Of a stretch of 64,000 nt of DNA, positions 37,455 to 46,579 are shown in pieces. Both the position numbers and the translations under genes were made by a program. The DNA comes from an uncultured Alphaproteobacteria bacterium (GTDB lineage Bacteria > Pseudomonadota > Alphaproteobacteria > Thalassobaculales > Thalassobaculaceae). The stretch lies in the NCBI GenBank assembly GCA_902629125.1, contig CACOPQ010000001.1, forward strand, positions 62,001 to 126,000, read 5' to 3'. Numbering within the stretch: the stretch's first letter is position 1; each line of letters begins with the position of its first letter. The notes beneath the pieces were generated by a model. That model made no database searches. It was given only the letters and a program-made list of their open reading frames with translations, and was not told the DNA's origin.

Positions 37455-37748
37455 CTATTCATCTTCTGACTTATCTTTTGATGAATTATTTGTGGATGCC
37501 TCTAATTTTTTTCTTCGCCGCCGAAGTCTAAAATCTGTCCAGACGTACATAAGCAAACCAACCACTACACCATAGATCCCATATAAAATAATATTTTCTA
37601 GCGTGACAGGAGGGCCCGGCGCTATGTAACCAAAATGTTGTGTAATTGCTAACAACACTGTTAAAGACACTGCGTTGATAGTTGCACGCCCTTTAGGCGT
37701 TTCTATCCATCGAAGCTCTGGTTCATCTTCATTTCGATCTTTTTCCAT
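37455..37748 (-). CDS. Small two-helix membrane protein, unknown function
   Basis: The protein has 97 residues and a charged N-terminus (MEKDRNEDEPELRW). Two predicted membrane helices lie at about 25-42 and 53-69, followed by an Arg/Lys cluster (FRLRRRRKK) and an acidic tail. By the positive-inside rule the C-terminus is cytoplasmic. ATG 37748 has GAGG six bases upstream, supporting a real gene. It lies 29 bases upstream of phyH 1 and is probably co-transcribed. I recognise no family. Confidence 0.6.
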   Translation of the reverse strand: MEKDRNEDEPELRWIETPKGRATINAVSLTVLLAITQHFGYIAPGPPVTLENIILYGIYGVVVGLLMYVWTDFRLRRRRKKLEASTNNSSKDKSEDE

Positions 37749-37813
37749 GCTTTACCTCGATCAGCCCGATGCCATCTAGATTAAACCTCTGTAAAGAACG
37801 CAATAGCAATCTT

Positions 37814-38727
37814 TTATTTTGCAAACATTAACAGAAAAAAGATCCCCGACACAACAAGCACCATGCCTAGGATTTCTATCTTTGACGATTTTTCACCGAA
37901 AATAAAATAGGAAACCAAAAGTGCAAATATAAACGCTGTTTGCTCCAAAGGCTTTAGGTAGGTTACACGTTGTATTGTTAAAGCAGCGGATCAACCGATC
38001 GAACCAAGGGCACTAGTGACCCCGAAAAATATACTTTGCCGCCAGAGCGTTGTAATTTTCTTTATATCGGCTGGTGTCTTTATTATGACAAGTATTCCAA
38101 GGCCACCAGTTTGAAAGAGCAAAACAATTAGTTATGTTAGAGCAGAAGTGAGTAGGAAATTTATACTCTCCAGAGATTAGCTTGCATCCCGGATAAAAAA
38201 CGACCCTATACCGAAAGCCAGCCCGCATAGGAGCCCTATTCCGGCCGAGGAATTAAAGAAAAGCAATCTTATCTGCTTTTTATTGAAATTTATATTGATA
38301 AGGCTTATTAACACTACCCCGTCTACCGATATTCCAACGGCAATCCAACCCGAAAAACTAAAATATCCTCACAAAAAATAGCGCGAATGAAAGCTGCTAT
38401 CATTGCCTCACTTCCTAAATAAGTTGAGCCAATAGCCAAATTACGTAGTTTGAACAGAAAAATTAAAAGAAATGTTCCAGTGAGCTGGCAAATTGCGGCA
38501 GGTAACAATACTGAAAAAATTCTGTATTGAATATTCTAGTATCTGGAGTATTAGTAGCGTTCCAAAGAAAAATGCAATAGATAGCTGCTACCGCCAAACC
38601 AAAGATAAATCTCACCCGGGTAGCCGAAGCGGCCGAAAGTTTTTCCGCAAGCCTTTTTTTGACCCGCATTTCTAGCAGTTTGCAGGGCGGTGGCAATTAT
38701 TACAATCACCACCCATAAATGTTCCAC
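37814..38727 (-). pseudogene. Decayed DMT-superfamily (EamA-like) transporter
   Basis: Reading leftward from GTG 38727, a complete transporter of about 304 codons can be followed to TAA at 37814-37816. The frame must be switched three times: an extra base in the T7 run (38654-38660), a missing base at the A6 run (38514-38519) and a missing base at the A4 run (38360-38363). Three stop codons also break the last frame, at 38177-38179 (TAA), 38132-38134 (TAA) and 37991-37993 (TGA, probably from Trp). The pieces carry DMT signatures: LQTARNAGQ, SAASATRVRFIFGL, GSTYLGSEAMIAAF and ALTIQRVTYLKPLEQTAFIFA. The gene is dead but recent, because the remaining sequence is still readable. Confidence 0.85.
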
Positions 38728-38752
38728 CTAAGTACTCACAAACCAGAGCTTT

Positions 38753-39385
38753 TTATACAAAGCGTTCATATCGTTTTGCCAGCAACCGAATATGATCTCT
38801 AAAATGAGGTCTAATCTTTGAACTCCAGGGCGTATTGATTGCTTCTAACCAAGCCTCAGAGTAGGTGACACCCTCACTCTCTAAATGATACAACGCAACG
38901 TAGTCATGCGTTCCACCTGCACTTTTAAACCGTCTGGCCGACAATACTCCTGGGACAGACGACAAATTGGGTATGTGCTCTTCGTCATACCAGGAGTTGA
39001 AGTCCTGTTCCACGAGTTTGTCTATATTTATTGCAACTATGAGGATAGCATTGGCTTGGGTCGGAGCCATTTGATTTCCTGGAAAAATTTGTGTGCCTTC
39101 AAAACGCAGTATTCGATCACACATGCCCGTCACACGCTTAGACCATGGTGAGAGATTTTCGTATGCAATGTTTTTATATTCAATCCTTTGCAATACCTCC
39201 ACGGAGTCTAGATCATATGTAGCAATGGAATGGCGTTTATTATCTACGCCTATCCATCTTTCACATAGATCAAATCCCGTGACATTTTGCCGTTCAGGAA
39301 TGTGTTCGAGGTCGTACCAATCGTGAAACTCATCTTCTGGGGCGCCAGAAAAATCAAAAGATGCTATTAATAATCCCCTACCCAT
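38753..39385 (-). CDS. Tandem EthD-like dimeric alpha/beta-barrel protein
   Basis: The 210 residues contain two copies of a ferredoxin-like unit. The first has FHDWYDLEHIPERQNVTGF (about 19-38) and the second FNSWYDEEHIPNLSSVPGV (about 127-146). The WYD-EHIP motif is the hallmark of EthD/DUF4286-type dimeric barrels. A single chain with two units would form the barrel by itself. Relatives assist or catalyse breakdown of small organic compounds. It lies 25 bases upstream of the dead DMT transporter and 56 bases downstream of the aspartoacylase-like gene, all on one strand. Confidence 0.72.
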   Translation of the reverse strand: MGRGLLIASFDFSGAPEDEFHDWYDLEHIPERQNVTGFDLCERWIGVDNKRHSIATYDLDSVEVLQRIEYKNIAYENLSPWSKRVTGMCDRILRFEGTQIFPGNQMAPTQANAILIVAINIDKLVEQDFNSWYDEEHIPNLSSVPGVLSARRFKSAGGTHDYVALYHLESEGVTYSEAWLEAINTPWSSKIRPHFRDHIRLLAKRYERFV

Positions 39386-39441
39386 TTTTCATTCCTTTTG
39401 ATCTACGTAGCAGTCAACATTATGTTGTCATCTAGAAAGGC

Positions 39442-40398
39442 CTACGACCGCCGGCATAGTCTTATTTTTCTAACGCCAGCGCCAGGACTATGGTTTGGCA
39501 TCATAAGAAGACAATTGTCATATGGCGTCCTAATATCTTTGCCGCCGTCTTGGGCTATCTTGGTTCCCGCGTTTTTAATGATTTCCATACCCACGAATGG
39601 TTCACAGAATTGAAAATTGTTTGTTGAAGCTGTTATTCCATGCGTCACATCCCACACCTCAGCAGTCCCAGGATCTTGTGCACTTGACGAGAGACGATCA
39701 TGTATAAAATTCGGATCAACCACTTTACAGGCTCGAAGGAAATGCAACGCTGTGTCCAGGGCAACTACGCCAGTATCAGAAGCCCAATGCTGTCCGCATT
39801 CAACAAGAAGTCCTACCTTTGAATTACGAGTATCATTGAAAGGTGTATATTCAATTAATCGCTTCCCTACGACATGACCTGATCCGCACATGATATAGGC
39901 AGGAAAATTCACTTTCGTAACAAACTCTCTTTCTTTTGGGAGGCCATTACAAATCATTAAAGGCTTTGAGAAGGTTCCCATAGAATGGATATCTAAAAGA
40001 AGATCAATTTCATCATAAACTGGTCGCAGCTCTCGTGCCCTTTGAAGCTCAGAGGTTTTTTCTAGTCCATCTAACCTATCTTCAACCCATACTCTATTAA
40101 AATCCTCATCGATAAACCTTGAAAGACTGGGGGCAGAAGGATCAAAAGTTGAATATGCAAGGTGGTTCACAAAAGCTAGTGTAAGCTTTCCATTTATTGG
40201 CCTAATACTGTCTTTAAAAAGTCTATCGAGGGCAATCGCACCGCATATTTCATTACCATGGGTAACAGCATTGATCATTACATGGGGACCCGACTTTCCG
40301 CTATCAAAGGTGGTGACAAATTCAACGCCAATATTGCTTTCTCGGTAAGGCTCAATGTCTGGCGCATTTAATTCAACGGTAAACTTTTCACTAACCAC
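39442..40398 (-). CDS. Succinylglutamate desuccinylase/aspartoacylase family hydrolase
   Basis: A zinc carboxypeptidase-fold amide hydrolase (AstE/AspA, M14 relatives) of about 318 residues. Zinc ligands are in NAVTHGNE (His and Glu) and LLDIHSMG; other family marks are FVNHLAY and the DEDFNRVW loop. The family removes an acyl group from an N-acyl amino acid. I chose GTG 40398, which has AGAGAGG five bases upstream. The frame runs on to a TTG at 40428 without a ribosome-binding site. Confidence 0.82.
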   Translation of the reverse strand: MVSEKFTVELNAPDIEPYRESNIGVEFVTTFDSGKSGPHVMINAVTHGNEICGAIALDRLFKDSIRPINGKLTLAFVNHLAYSTFDPSAPSLSRFIDEDFNRVWVEDRLDGLEKTSELQRARELRPVYDEIDLLLDIHSMGTFSKPLMICNGLPKEREFVTKVNFPAYIMCGSGHVVGKRLIEYTPFNDTRNSKVGLLVECGQHWASDTGVVALDTALHFLRACKVVDPNFIHDRLSSSAQDPGTAEVWDVTHGITASTNNFQFCEPFVGMEIIKNAGTKIAQDGGKDIRTPYDNCLLMMPNHSPGAGVRKIRLCRRS

Positions 40399-40527
40399 TT
40401 TCACCTCTCTAAAGCATTTAAGAAACAATCGTTAAGTCATCAATTTATATAAAGCAGAAAAACCTGAGTTATCTTATACTACCGTTAATTACACAAAAAA
40501 CTATAGTGATTCGGGTCTGTAAACAGC

Positions 40528-41898
40528 ATGTTCAATTCGTTTAAAATGCTTGCCGTATTAGTCGCTATAAGTCTTGGGGCAATGATCGGTCCCCTAGATA
40601 CTTCAGTAAATGTCGCATTTCCTTATATTGTTGGGGATCTTAATCAGCCTTTAGAAATGATTCGGTACGTCGTTATTTGTTATGTTCTAACCTACTCCAG
40701 CCTCATGCTTGTTTGCGGTAAGCTCGGTGATATTCATGGGCAGCGGCGGATTTTCTTTTTAGGACTTATAATTAGTAGTGCTTCCTTCATCCTTATATCT
40801 TTATCCTGGGGCTTCGAATCACTTCTTTTTTTTCGTTTCCTGCAAGGTATTGGTACAGGACTTACCACAAGCGTTGCGCCGGCAATGATGATTGCATTAT
40901 ATCCCGAAGAAAAAAGAGGTTATGCTGTTGGTTTGTTTACATTTATTTTTGCTATGGGCGGACTTTTGGGTCCTATAGCGGGAGGGTTTTTAGTAGAGCA
41001 TTTTGGTTGGCAAGCCGTTTTTTGGTTTAGGATACCGCTAGCTCTCGCCTCATTTATTATTTTAATTTTCACAAAATCTTTCGACAGACAGCAAAAGAAT
41101 ACCAGCCTGGATAAACTTGGGGCGATTTTGCTCATCCTATCGATTTTAATGTGGTTGCTAGCTATAAATCAGCTGCACAATCTTAACGGAAGCGGCATTT
41201 TGTATGTTTTTTGTTTAGTGACATCAGCTAGCGCTTTAACCTTTTGGTTTATTCGTCAAGAAAACCACACTGAAGATCCGATAATAAACCTTCGTATTTT
41301 TAGGAATATTGAGTTTGTTATTTTAAACCTTGCGAGCTGTTTTACTTACTTGGCAACTTTTAGTGTTATTTTATTCATACCTTTTTTTCTTTATCAAATT
41401 AGCACAATCTCAACTAATGAGGCTGGACTGATTTTAGCTATTGGTTTTTTTGGCACTAGTATCGCTGGCATTTTGGGAGGGCGCTTTTTAAATAACCTTG
41501 GATCACGACGTCTTGGTTTTACTGGAATTTTAATCACTGCAATTGGTCTATGCGCTTTAGGTCTGGTAAATGGTCCCGATGACATACCATGGATGCTACT
41601 GGCGCTTTTTATACAAGGAGTTGGCACTGGTTTATTTCAAACTTCTTACATGTATTCCATCACTGGCATGCTGCCATCAGATCAACGAGGAGTGAGTGGC
41701 AGTATTACAATGCTAACCCGAACGATCGGAGTTGTTTCGGGAGTAACTATTTTAACGCTTGTTTTTTCTTGGTTAGATGCCGCGGGCAACGAATTTCAAG
41801 AAAGTTTTAAATTTATTTTTAATCTTGTGGGTGGCGGTCTTTTTTTATTTTTGCTAACTACATTGCCGTGGCCACAGGTTTGGTTTCGCAAAATATAA
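40528..41898 (+). CDS. MFS transporter, DHA2 (EmrB/QacA-like) family
   Basis: The 456 residues form about 13-14 hydrophobic helices. It has GPLDTSVNVAFPYIVGDL in helix 1, the DHA2 hallmark 'LDTTIVNVALP', and GKLGDIHGQRRIFF in the loop 2-3 motif. GTGLTTSVAPAMMIALYPEEKRGYAVGLF covers the helix 5 motif. Family members are mostly proton-driven exporters. Here the downstream ThDP enzyme (40 bases away) and PhyH genes suggest transport of a catabolic substrate or toxic intermediate. That is inference from position. Confidence 0.87.
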   Translation: MFNSFKMLAVLVAISLGAMIGPLDTSVNVAFPYIVGDLNQPLEMIRYVVICYVLTYSSLMLVCGKLGDIHGQRRIFFLGLIISSASFILISLSWGFESLLFFRFLQGIGTGLTTSVAPAMMIALYPEEKRGYAVGLFTFIFAMGGLLGPIAGGFLVEHFGWQAVFWFRIPLALASFIILIFTKSFDRQQKNTSLDKLGAILLILSILMWLLAINQLHNLNGSGILYVFCLVTSASALTFWFIRQENHTEDPIINLRIFRNIEFVILNLASCFTYLATFSVILFIPFFLYQISTISTNEAGLILAIGFFGTSIAGILGGRFLNNLGSRRLGFTGILITAIGLCALGLVNGPDDIPWMLLALFIQGVGTGLFQTSYMYSITGMLPSDQRGVSGSITMLTRTIGVVSGVTILTLVFSWLDAAGNEFQESFKFIFNLVGGGLFLFLLTTLPWPQVWFRKI

Positions 41899-41938
41899 TT
41901 ACTTGGTCAATAAGCCTAGAAAGTGGCGGAGGTTTTCG

Positions 41939-43543
41939 ATGAATAATGCTGATCTAATTGTTGCGTTTATGAAGCAGGCTGGAGTAAATCACGGGTTTGG
42001 TATCCCAAGTGGAAATGTCTTACCTCTCATAGAAGCTATGCGGCTGGGTGGGATGGAATTTGTGCTTACGGCTCATGAAGGTTCCGCATCATTTGCAGCT
42101 GATGTGATGGGCAGGATTACTGGCACGCCTGGGTTTTGTATCGCGACGCTAGGACCTGGAGCAACCAACCTTTCAACTGGTGTTGGCAGTGCCTATTTAG
42201 ATAGATCTCCTATGATTGCTATCACATGTAATCTTAATACTCCACAATTAGGCCGCCGCATTCAAATGTGGATTGACCATCACGCACTATTTGCTCCCAT
42301 CACAAAAGCTTCTTACGCTGCAAAACATGACAATGTCGCAGAAATAATGAAAGAGGCGATAACGTTGGCTCTCACAGAACCAATGGGACCAGTGCATATT
42401 GATTTACCTGAGGACGTCTCCCTTGCTCCCGCAAAAGGAACTGTGAATGCTAGCTTTTCAGTAACACATGTACAAAATACCGCATCGGATGCCGACATCA
42501 AAAAAGCGATCGATTTATTGGAAAAAGCCGAAAAGCCCATTGCTATCCTGGGATCATCTGCAATGCGAATGAAAGATCATTCCCTATTACTGAAGTTCAT
42601 TGAAAAAAATCAAATACCCTTTGGTAGCTCAACGATGGCTAAAGGAATGATTGATGAAAACCACCCACTCTGCTTTGGCTGCATAGAACGTGGAAAAAGA
42701 CAGATGCAGCGCAAATTTATACAATCTGCTGACTTAGTTATAGGCCTAGGATTTGACACCATTGAAGTAGAGTATGAGGCATGGATTGGCAACACACCGC
42801 TATTATCAATCGACATAGAAACCCCAGATATTGACGAAAGCGTAAAGCTAGTAGGCGAAGTAACGGGGGAGTTATCAAACTCCTTATTACGTTTACTAAG
42901 CTACCCAGCCGCAGAAAACAACTGGACACAATCAGAAATAGATACACACAACAGAGATTATAACCAAGCACTTCGTCCCTCAACGGAGGCTTTTACGCCT
43001 TTCAAAGCGATCGATATAGTCCGCGAAGTTCTGCCGAAAGATGGCATAATAACTTACGATGTTGGTGCCCATACGCATCAAATCGCTAGCCAATGGATAG
43101 CGCCTGAACCCAAAGTTTGTCATGTCACTAATGGCTGGTCGTCAATGGGTATAGGCCTCCCAGCCGCGATTGCAGCTAAAATTGCTAAACCAGATCATCC
43201 AGTAGTCTGCCTAATTGGGGATGGCTGCTTTCAGATGACTGCCGGAGAATTAGCGACGGCGAGAAGGCAAAATTTGTCGATCCCCGTAGTAGTTCTTAAT
43301 GACCGGTGGTTGTCTTTAATTCAAATAAAACAAGAAAAAAGGCAATATGCACAATATGGTTCACAGGTAGAAATGGCTATATATGATGAACCTCCCAGTC
43401 ACTATTTTGGCGTTCCTGCGGTTGGTGTTTATGACGAAATCCAGCTTGAAAAAGCGCTTGAGAGCGCCCTGAAAGCGGAAGGACCAACAGTTATTGAGGC
43501 GATGGTGGATGGAAGCCATTATCTGGAAACGGTATTTGATTAA
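41939..43543 (+). CDS. ThDP-dependent enzyme, acetolactate-synthase-like
   Basis: The 534-residue protein has three ThDP-family domains. The activating glutamate is Glu47 (TAHEGSASFAADVMGR), the central domain is about 185-325, and the cofactor motif is GDGCFQMTAGELATARR with N in VVLND (about 418-450). It could be a 2-oxo acid decarboxylase or carboligase; no FAD-binding signature specific for acetolactate synthase is clear, and no small subunit lies nearby. ATG 41939 has GGAGG six bases upstream, so the longer frame from 41903 is rejected. Confidence 0.85.
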   Translation: MNNADLIVAFMKQAGVNHGFGIPSGNVLPLIEAMRLGGMEFVLTAHEGSASFAADVMGRITGTPGFCIATLGPGATNLSTGVGSAYLDRSPMIAITCNLNTPQLGRRIQMWIDHHALFAPITKASYAAKHDNVAEIMKEAITLALTEPMGPVHIDLPEDVSLAPAKGTVNASFSVTHVQNTASDADIKKAIDLLEKAEKPIAILGSSAMRMKDHSLLLKFIEKNQIPFGSSTMAKGMIDENHPLCFGCIERGKRQMQRKFIQSADLVIGLGFDTIEVEYEAWIGNTPLLSIDIETPDIDESVKLVGEVTGELSNSLLRLLSYPAAENNWTQSEIDTHNRDYNQALRPSTEAFTPFKAIDIVREVLPKDGIITYDVGAHTHQIASQWIAPEPKVCHVTNGWSSMGIGLPAAIAAKIAKPDHPVVCLIGDGCFQMTAGELATARRQNLSIPVVVLNDRWLSLIQIKQEKRQYAQYGSQVEMAIYDEPPSHYFGVPAVGVYDEIQLEKALESALKAEGPTVIEAMVDGSHYLETVFD

Positions 43544-43804
43544 TAAACGATCTCGTTTGCGTGAACAGATTTAAATTATTTATGCTTTGGATTAATAGGC
43601 TTACACAAGGGCCCTATCTATGACATCAAGACTGTTAGTTATTATTTTGGAAGCCGTGCACGTGTCTGGTCTTCTGACTTAGTATCGTTGTAGATGCAAA
43701 TACGTGCATCAACTATGTGAAAGTTTTCCTTTTTATTTTTATAAGCATTGAAAGCAAATAAAGATCCTGTTGTACTCTCTCAAACATTTGGGACTTTTTA
43801 ACCA
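43544..43804. other. 261-base spacer between ThDP enzyme and phyH 2
   Basis: No gene or RNA gene was seen. One small inverted repeat, GATGCA-6-TGCATC (43693-43710), stands out. The spacer is much longer than those around it, so phyH 2 probably has its own promoter here. Confidence 0.4.
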
Positions 43805-44638
43805 ATGCCTAAAATTCTTACAGAAAAACAGATCGCTGAATACGAAGAAAATGGGCTTGTTTGTCCAGTGACCGTTATGTCCGAGAATGACGCAAAACTC
43901 TTAACGCAAAAATTAGAAACCTACGAAACCGAAAGCGGCGGCCCCATTCAAAAGGAGTGGCGCCATAAGGTACACCTCCTTTTTACATGGGCAAACGAGA
44001 TTGTAAGACATCCAAAAATTTTGGATGCGGTAGAAGATTTAATTGGTCCAAACATAATCTGCTGGACAACCAACTTCTTCATAAAAGAAGCACAGGACCC
44101 CGGTTTTGTATCCTGGCACCAGGACTCAACTTACTGGGGATTGGAACCAGCTGATGTCGTTACTGCTTGGTTCGCCATGTCAGAGGCTTCAATAGAGAGC
44201 GGGGCAATGCGATTTATTTTGGGCAGCCACAAGTGGGAACAGGTCAATCATACAGATACCTTTGATTCTAATAATCTACTGACAAGAGGCCAGGAGATAA
44301 ATCTCAAAATTGACGAAGATGAGGGGGTATTCGCACCACTCAAAGCAGGACAAATCTCTTTACATCATATTCGAGCTGCACACGCCTCTTCACCAAATAC
44401 TACGCCCAATAGAAGAATTGGGTTAGCCATAAGATATATCCCAACATACGTGAAACAAATAAAAATACGGGACTCGGCTATGCTGGTACGGGGCGAAGAC
44501 GCTTATGGAAATTTTGATTATGAACCGCCGCCATCAGCTGATCTTAACGAGGCTGCCTTAAGTGCTCACAAAGACGCGACCGAGCGGCAATTAAAGACCT
44601 ATTACACAGGAACAAACAAAGAGGAGTTTCGTCCGTAG
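43805..44638 (+). CDS. PhyH family oxygenase 2
   Basis: The 277-residue iron/2-oxoglutarate oxygenase has His105 and Asp107 in SWHQDSTYWG, and the distal His193 in RAAHASS, followed by RRIGLAIRYIP with the co-substrate arginine. It differs from the other PhyH proteins here by its SWHQDSTYWGLEPADVVTAWFAM block. That block is closer to the chlorinating/phytanoyl-like branch found beside small-molecule catabolic genes. It is followed 97 bases later by phyH 3. Confidence 0.87.
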   Translation: MPKILTEKQIAEYEENGLVCPVTVMSENDAKLLTQKLETYETESGGPIQKEWRHKVHLLFTWANEIVRHPKILDAVEDLIGPNIICWTTNFFIKEAQDPGFVSWHQDSTYWGLEPADVVTAWFAMSEASIESGAMRFILGSHKWEQVNHTDTFDSNNLLTRGQEINLKIDEDEGVFAPLKAGQISLHHIRAAHASSPNTTPNRRIGLAIRYIPTYVKQIKIRDSAMLVRGEDAYGNFDYEPPPSADLNEAALSAHKDATERQLKTYYTGTNKEEFRP

Positions 44639-44735
44639 GTTCAGGGGTTTTGAAACAAAGTCACGGCTAGCCAAAACTTTTTTTCCTGAAACTAATCTAC
44701 GTATGAAAGAAAATGACAAGATCTAGGAATTTGAT

Positions 44736-45620
44736 ATGAAACCGGAATCAATATTAGCTCACGAACCCAAAGTATTAACGCAGGCGCAAAGAGAAACATA
44801 CTTCAAGGATGGATATTTAGTTCTAGAGGAATTTATTAATCCCGAATGGATGAGACGGATTTGGGATACAACTAACGAATTCATAGAAGAAAGTCGCTCC
44901 TATAAGCAGTCTGACTCTAAGTTCGATTTAGACGAGGGACATAGTCCTGAAACCCCTCGACTTAGACGCCTAACAAGTCCAGTGTCACATCACCCTACTT
45001 ATTGGGAGTTTGCAAGTCAGGGTCCGATAGTGGACGTTGCTGAAGACCTACTTGGTCCTGATGTCACATTTCACCACTCAAAATTGAATTTTAAGTGGGG
45101 AGGCGGCGGAGAAGAAGTAAAATGGCATCAGGATATTCCATTTTACCCACACACCAATTATTCCGTTCTCGCCATCGGCCTCTATATGAACGATGTTGAT
45201 GATGAGATGGGTCCGATGGGAGCTATACCTGGCAGTCAATTCGGACCTATATACAGTCACTACAACAAGGAAGGTGAATGGGTCGGTGCTATGTCTGACG
45301 AAGACGCCGCAAAGTTGCCGACCTCTAAGACTGGCTGGATGAAGGGTAAAGCAGGCTCAATAACCATACACCACTGCAGAACCGTTCATGGCTCTATGCC
45401 GAATAATTCAAGCAGAATGCGGCCACTTTTGATAAACGCTTACTCCTCCGCCGACGCATTGACCATTACATCTCATCCCGCCCCCTGCAAAGAAGCACTA
45501 CAGGTCGTGAGAGGAAAACGACCTGAATATGCTGTGTTTGATTCTGAGCCATGCCCTCTACCACCTGATTGGTCAGGCGGTTACACATCGATCTTTGCAG
45601 CCCAACAAGAAGAAAATTAG
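44736..45620 (+). CDS. PhyH family oxygenase 3
   Basis: It has 294 residues with the iron triad His131, Asp133 (KWHQDIPFYPHTN) and His218 (RTVHGS). It is plainly a paralogue of phyH 4 (48117-49013): both open with an ILxxxPxVLTxxQRExYF pattern and share PDVxFHxSKLNxKW, WHQDIPxxPHTNYS and PGSQxGPIxSH. Two close paralogues facing each other across a catabolic operon suggest successive oxidations of one substrate, or two related substrates. It converges on citE-like gene 45686-46579. Confidence 0.88.
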   Translation: MKPESILAHEPKVLTQAQRETYFKDGYLVLEEFINPEWMRRIWDTTNEFIEESRSYKQSDSKFDLDEGHSPETPRLRRLTSPVSHHPTYWEFASQGPIVDVAEDLLGPDVTFHHSKLNFKWGGGGEEVKWHQDIPFYPHTNYSVLAIGLYMNDVDDEMGPMGAIPGSQFGPIYSHYNKEGEWVGAMSDEDAAKLPTSKTGWMKGKAGSITIHHCRTVHGSMPNNSSRMRPLLINAYSSADALTITSHPAPCKEALQVVRGKRPEYAVFDSEPCPLPPDWSGGYTSIFAAQQEEN

Positions 45621-45685
45621 AGAACGTAGTGTAAATAGCCCGATCGCCAATATTTGATTTTCTAGCTGATATTCAACAGGTTTAA

Positions 45686-46579
45686 TTACTCTTTTTGTGC
45701 TATCTCCGCCGCCAGTGAAAGAAGATTTCTTGCTTGTTTAAGGTGTGGCATATCTAGCATTTTGCCATCCAGCCCCACTACACCAACACCTGGATTCTGT
45801 TCAAACACAGCAACAACTCTTTTCGCATATTTGATCTCTTCGTCCGATGGAGTAAAAGCATTGTTTATCACTTCCGCCTGAGCCGGATGTATAGCAATCT
45901 TTCCAATAAATCCTGTTTTCCTATCATTCAGACAATCAGTGGAGAGCCCTTCCATGTCTTGATAATTTACATAAACGACACCAACAGGTTGTACATCTAA
46001 TGCTCGAGCCGCGGCTAAACATAATGATTTAGCCATCAAATAAGGATCATCATACCCACCTGAACTTGCGTGCATATTATCGCTGGCCCCTAAAGCAGCA
46101 GACAAATCCTCCGCACCCCAAGTAATAGCCGCCATACGATCCGTCACTCCCTCTAAGTAGGTGTGAAAGCTTAAAAGAGAAGCCGCTGTTTCCGTAGCCA
46201 CAACTAGAATCTTAGTTGCACCAATCTCCAACCCTTCTCGAGCTTCCAAAGCCGAAAGGTAATTGCCTAGTTTATTTACATCTTTCGCCGAATATACCTT
46301 TGGTAAGCAAATTCCATCAGGCGCTCCAGGCATAACAGCTGCAAGGTCTGGAAGCGATAGTTCTGTATCTAACGGGTTAATTCGAACCCAAAGTTGCTGA
46401 CGCTTCCTATCTTTTCTTTCCTGAAGATATTTTCGAACCATTTCCCTAGCTAACTCTTGGCGATCGTCCGAGACGCTATCTTCGAGATCTAAGATAAGGG
46501 CATCACTAGGATTGGTTTTTGCTTTTTCTAATTTACGTTCAGAATCTCCGGGCACAAACAACCAAGACCGAATTATCAT
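45686..46579 (-). CDS. HpcH/HpaI-type CoA ester lyase (CitE-like)
   Basis: A TIM-barrel lyase of 297 residues. It has RSWLFVPGDSERKLEKA and DALILDLEDSV (metal Glu/Asp), then LWVRINPLDTE (substrate Arg) and LVVATETAASLLSF. GAEDLSAALGA and GKIAIHPAQAEVIN complete the pattern. This is the malyl-CoA/citramalyl-CoA lyase and malyl-CoA thioesterase group, which splits beta-hydroxyacyl-CoA to acetyl-CoA plus a 2-oxo acid. It overlaps maoC by four bases and would follow a hydration step. Substrate unknown. Confidence 0.87.
   Translation of the reverse strand: MIIRSWLFVPGDSERKLEKAKTNPSDALILDLEDSVSDDRQELAREMVRKYLQERKDRKRQQLWVRINPLDTELSLPDLAAVMPGAPDGICLPKVYSAKDVNKLGNYLSALEAREGLEIGATKILVVATETAASLLSFHTYLEGVTDRMAAITWGAEDLSAALGASDNMHASSGGYDDPYLMAKSLCLAAARALDVQPVGVVYVNYQDMEGLSTDCLNDRKTGFIGKIAIHPAQAEVINNAFTPSDEEIKYAKRVVAVFEQNPGVGVVGLDGKMLDMPHLKQARNLLSLAAEIAQKE

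Noticed and set aside
38323-38696. Two overlapping leftward frames that look like small hypothetical genes
   Set aside because: They are pieces of one decayed DMT transporter in different frames.
36526-40398. Possible ectoine degradation genes (aspartoacylase-like plus aminotransferase plus PhyH/EctD-like)
   Set aside because: The key ectoine hydrolase and the DoeC-type dehydrogenase are absent, and the PhyH proteins do not show the EctD-specific pattern.
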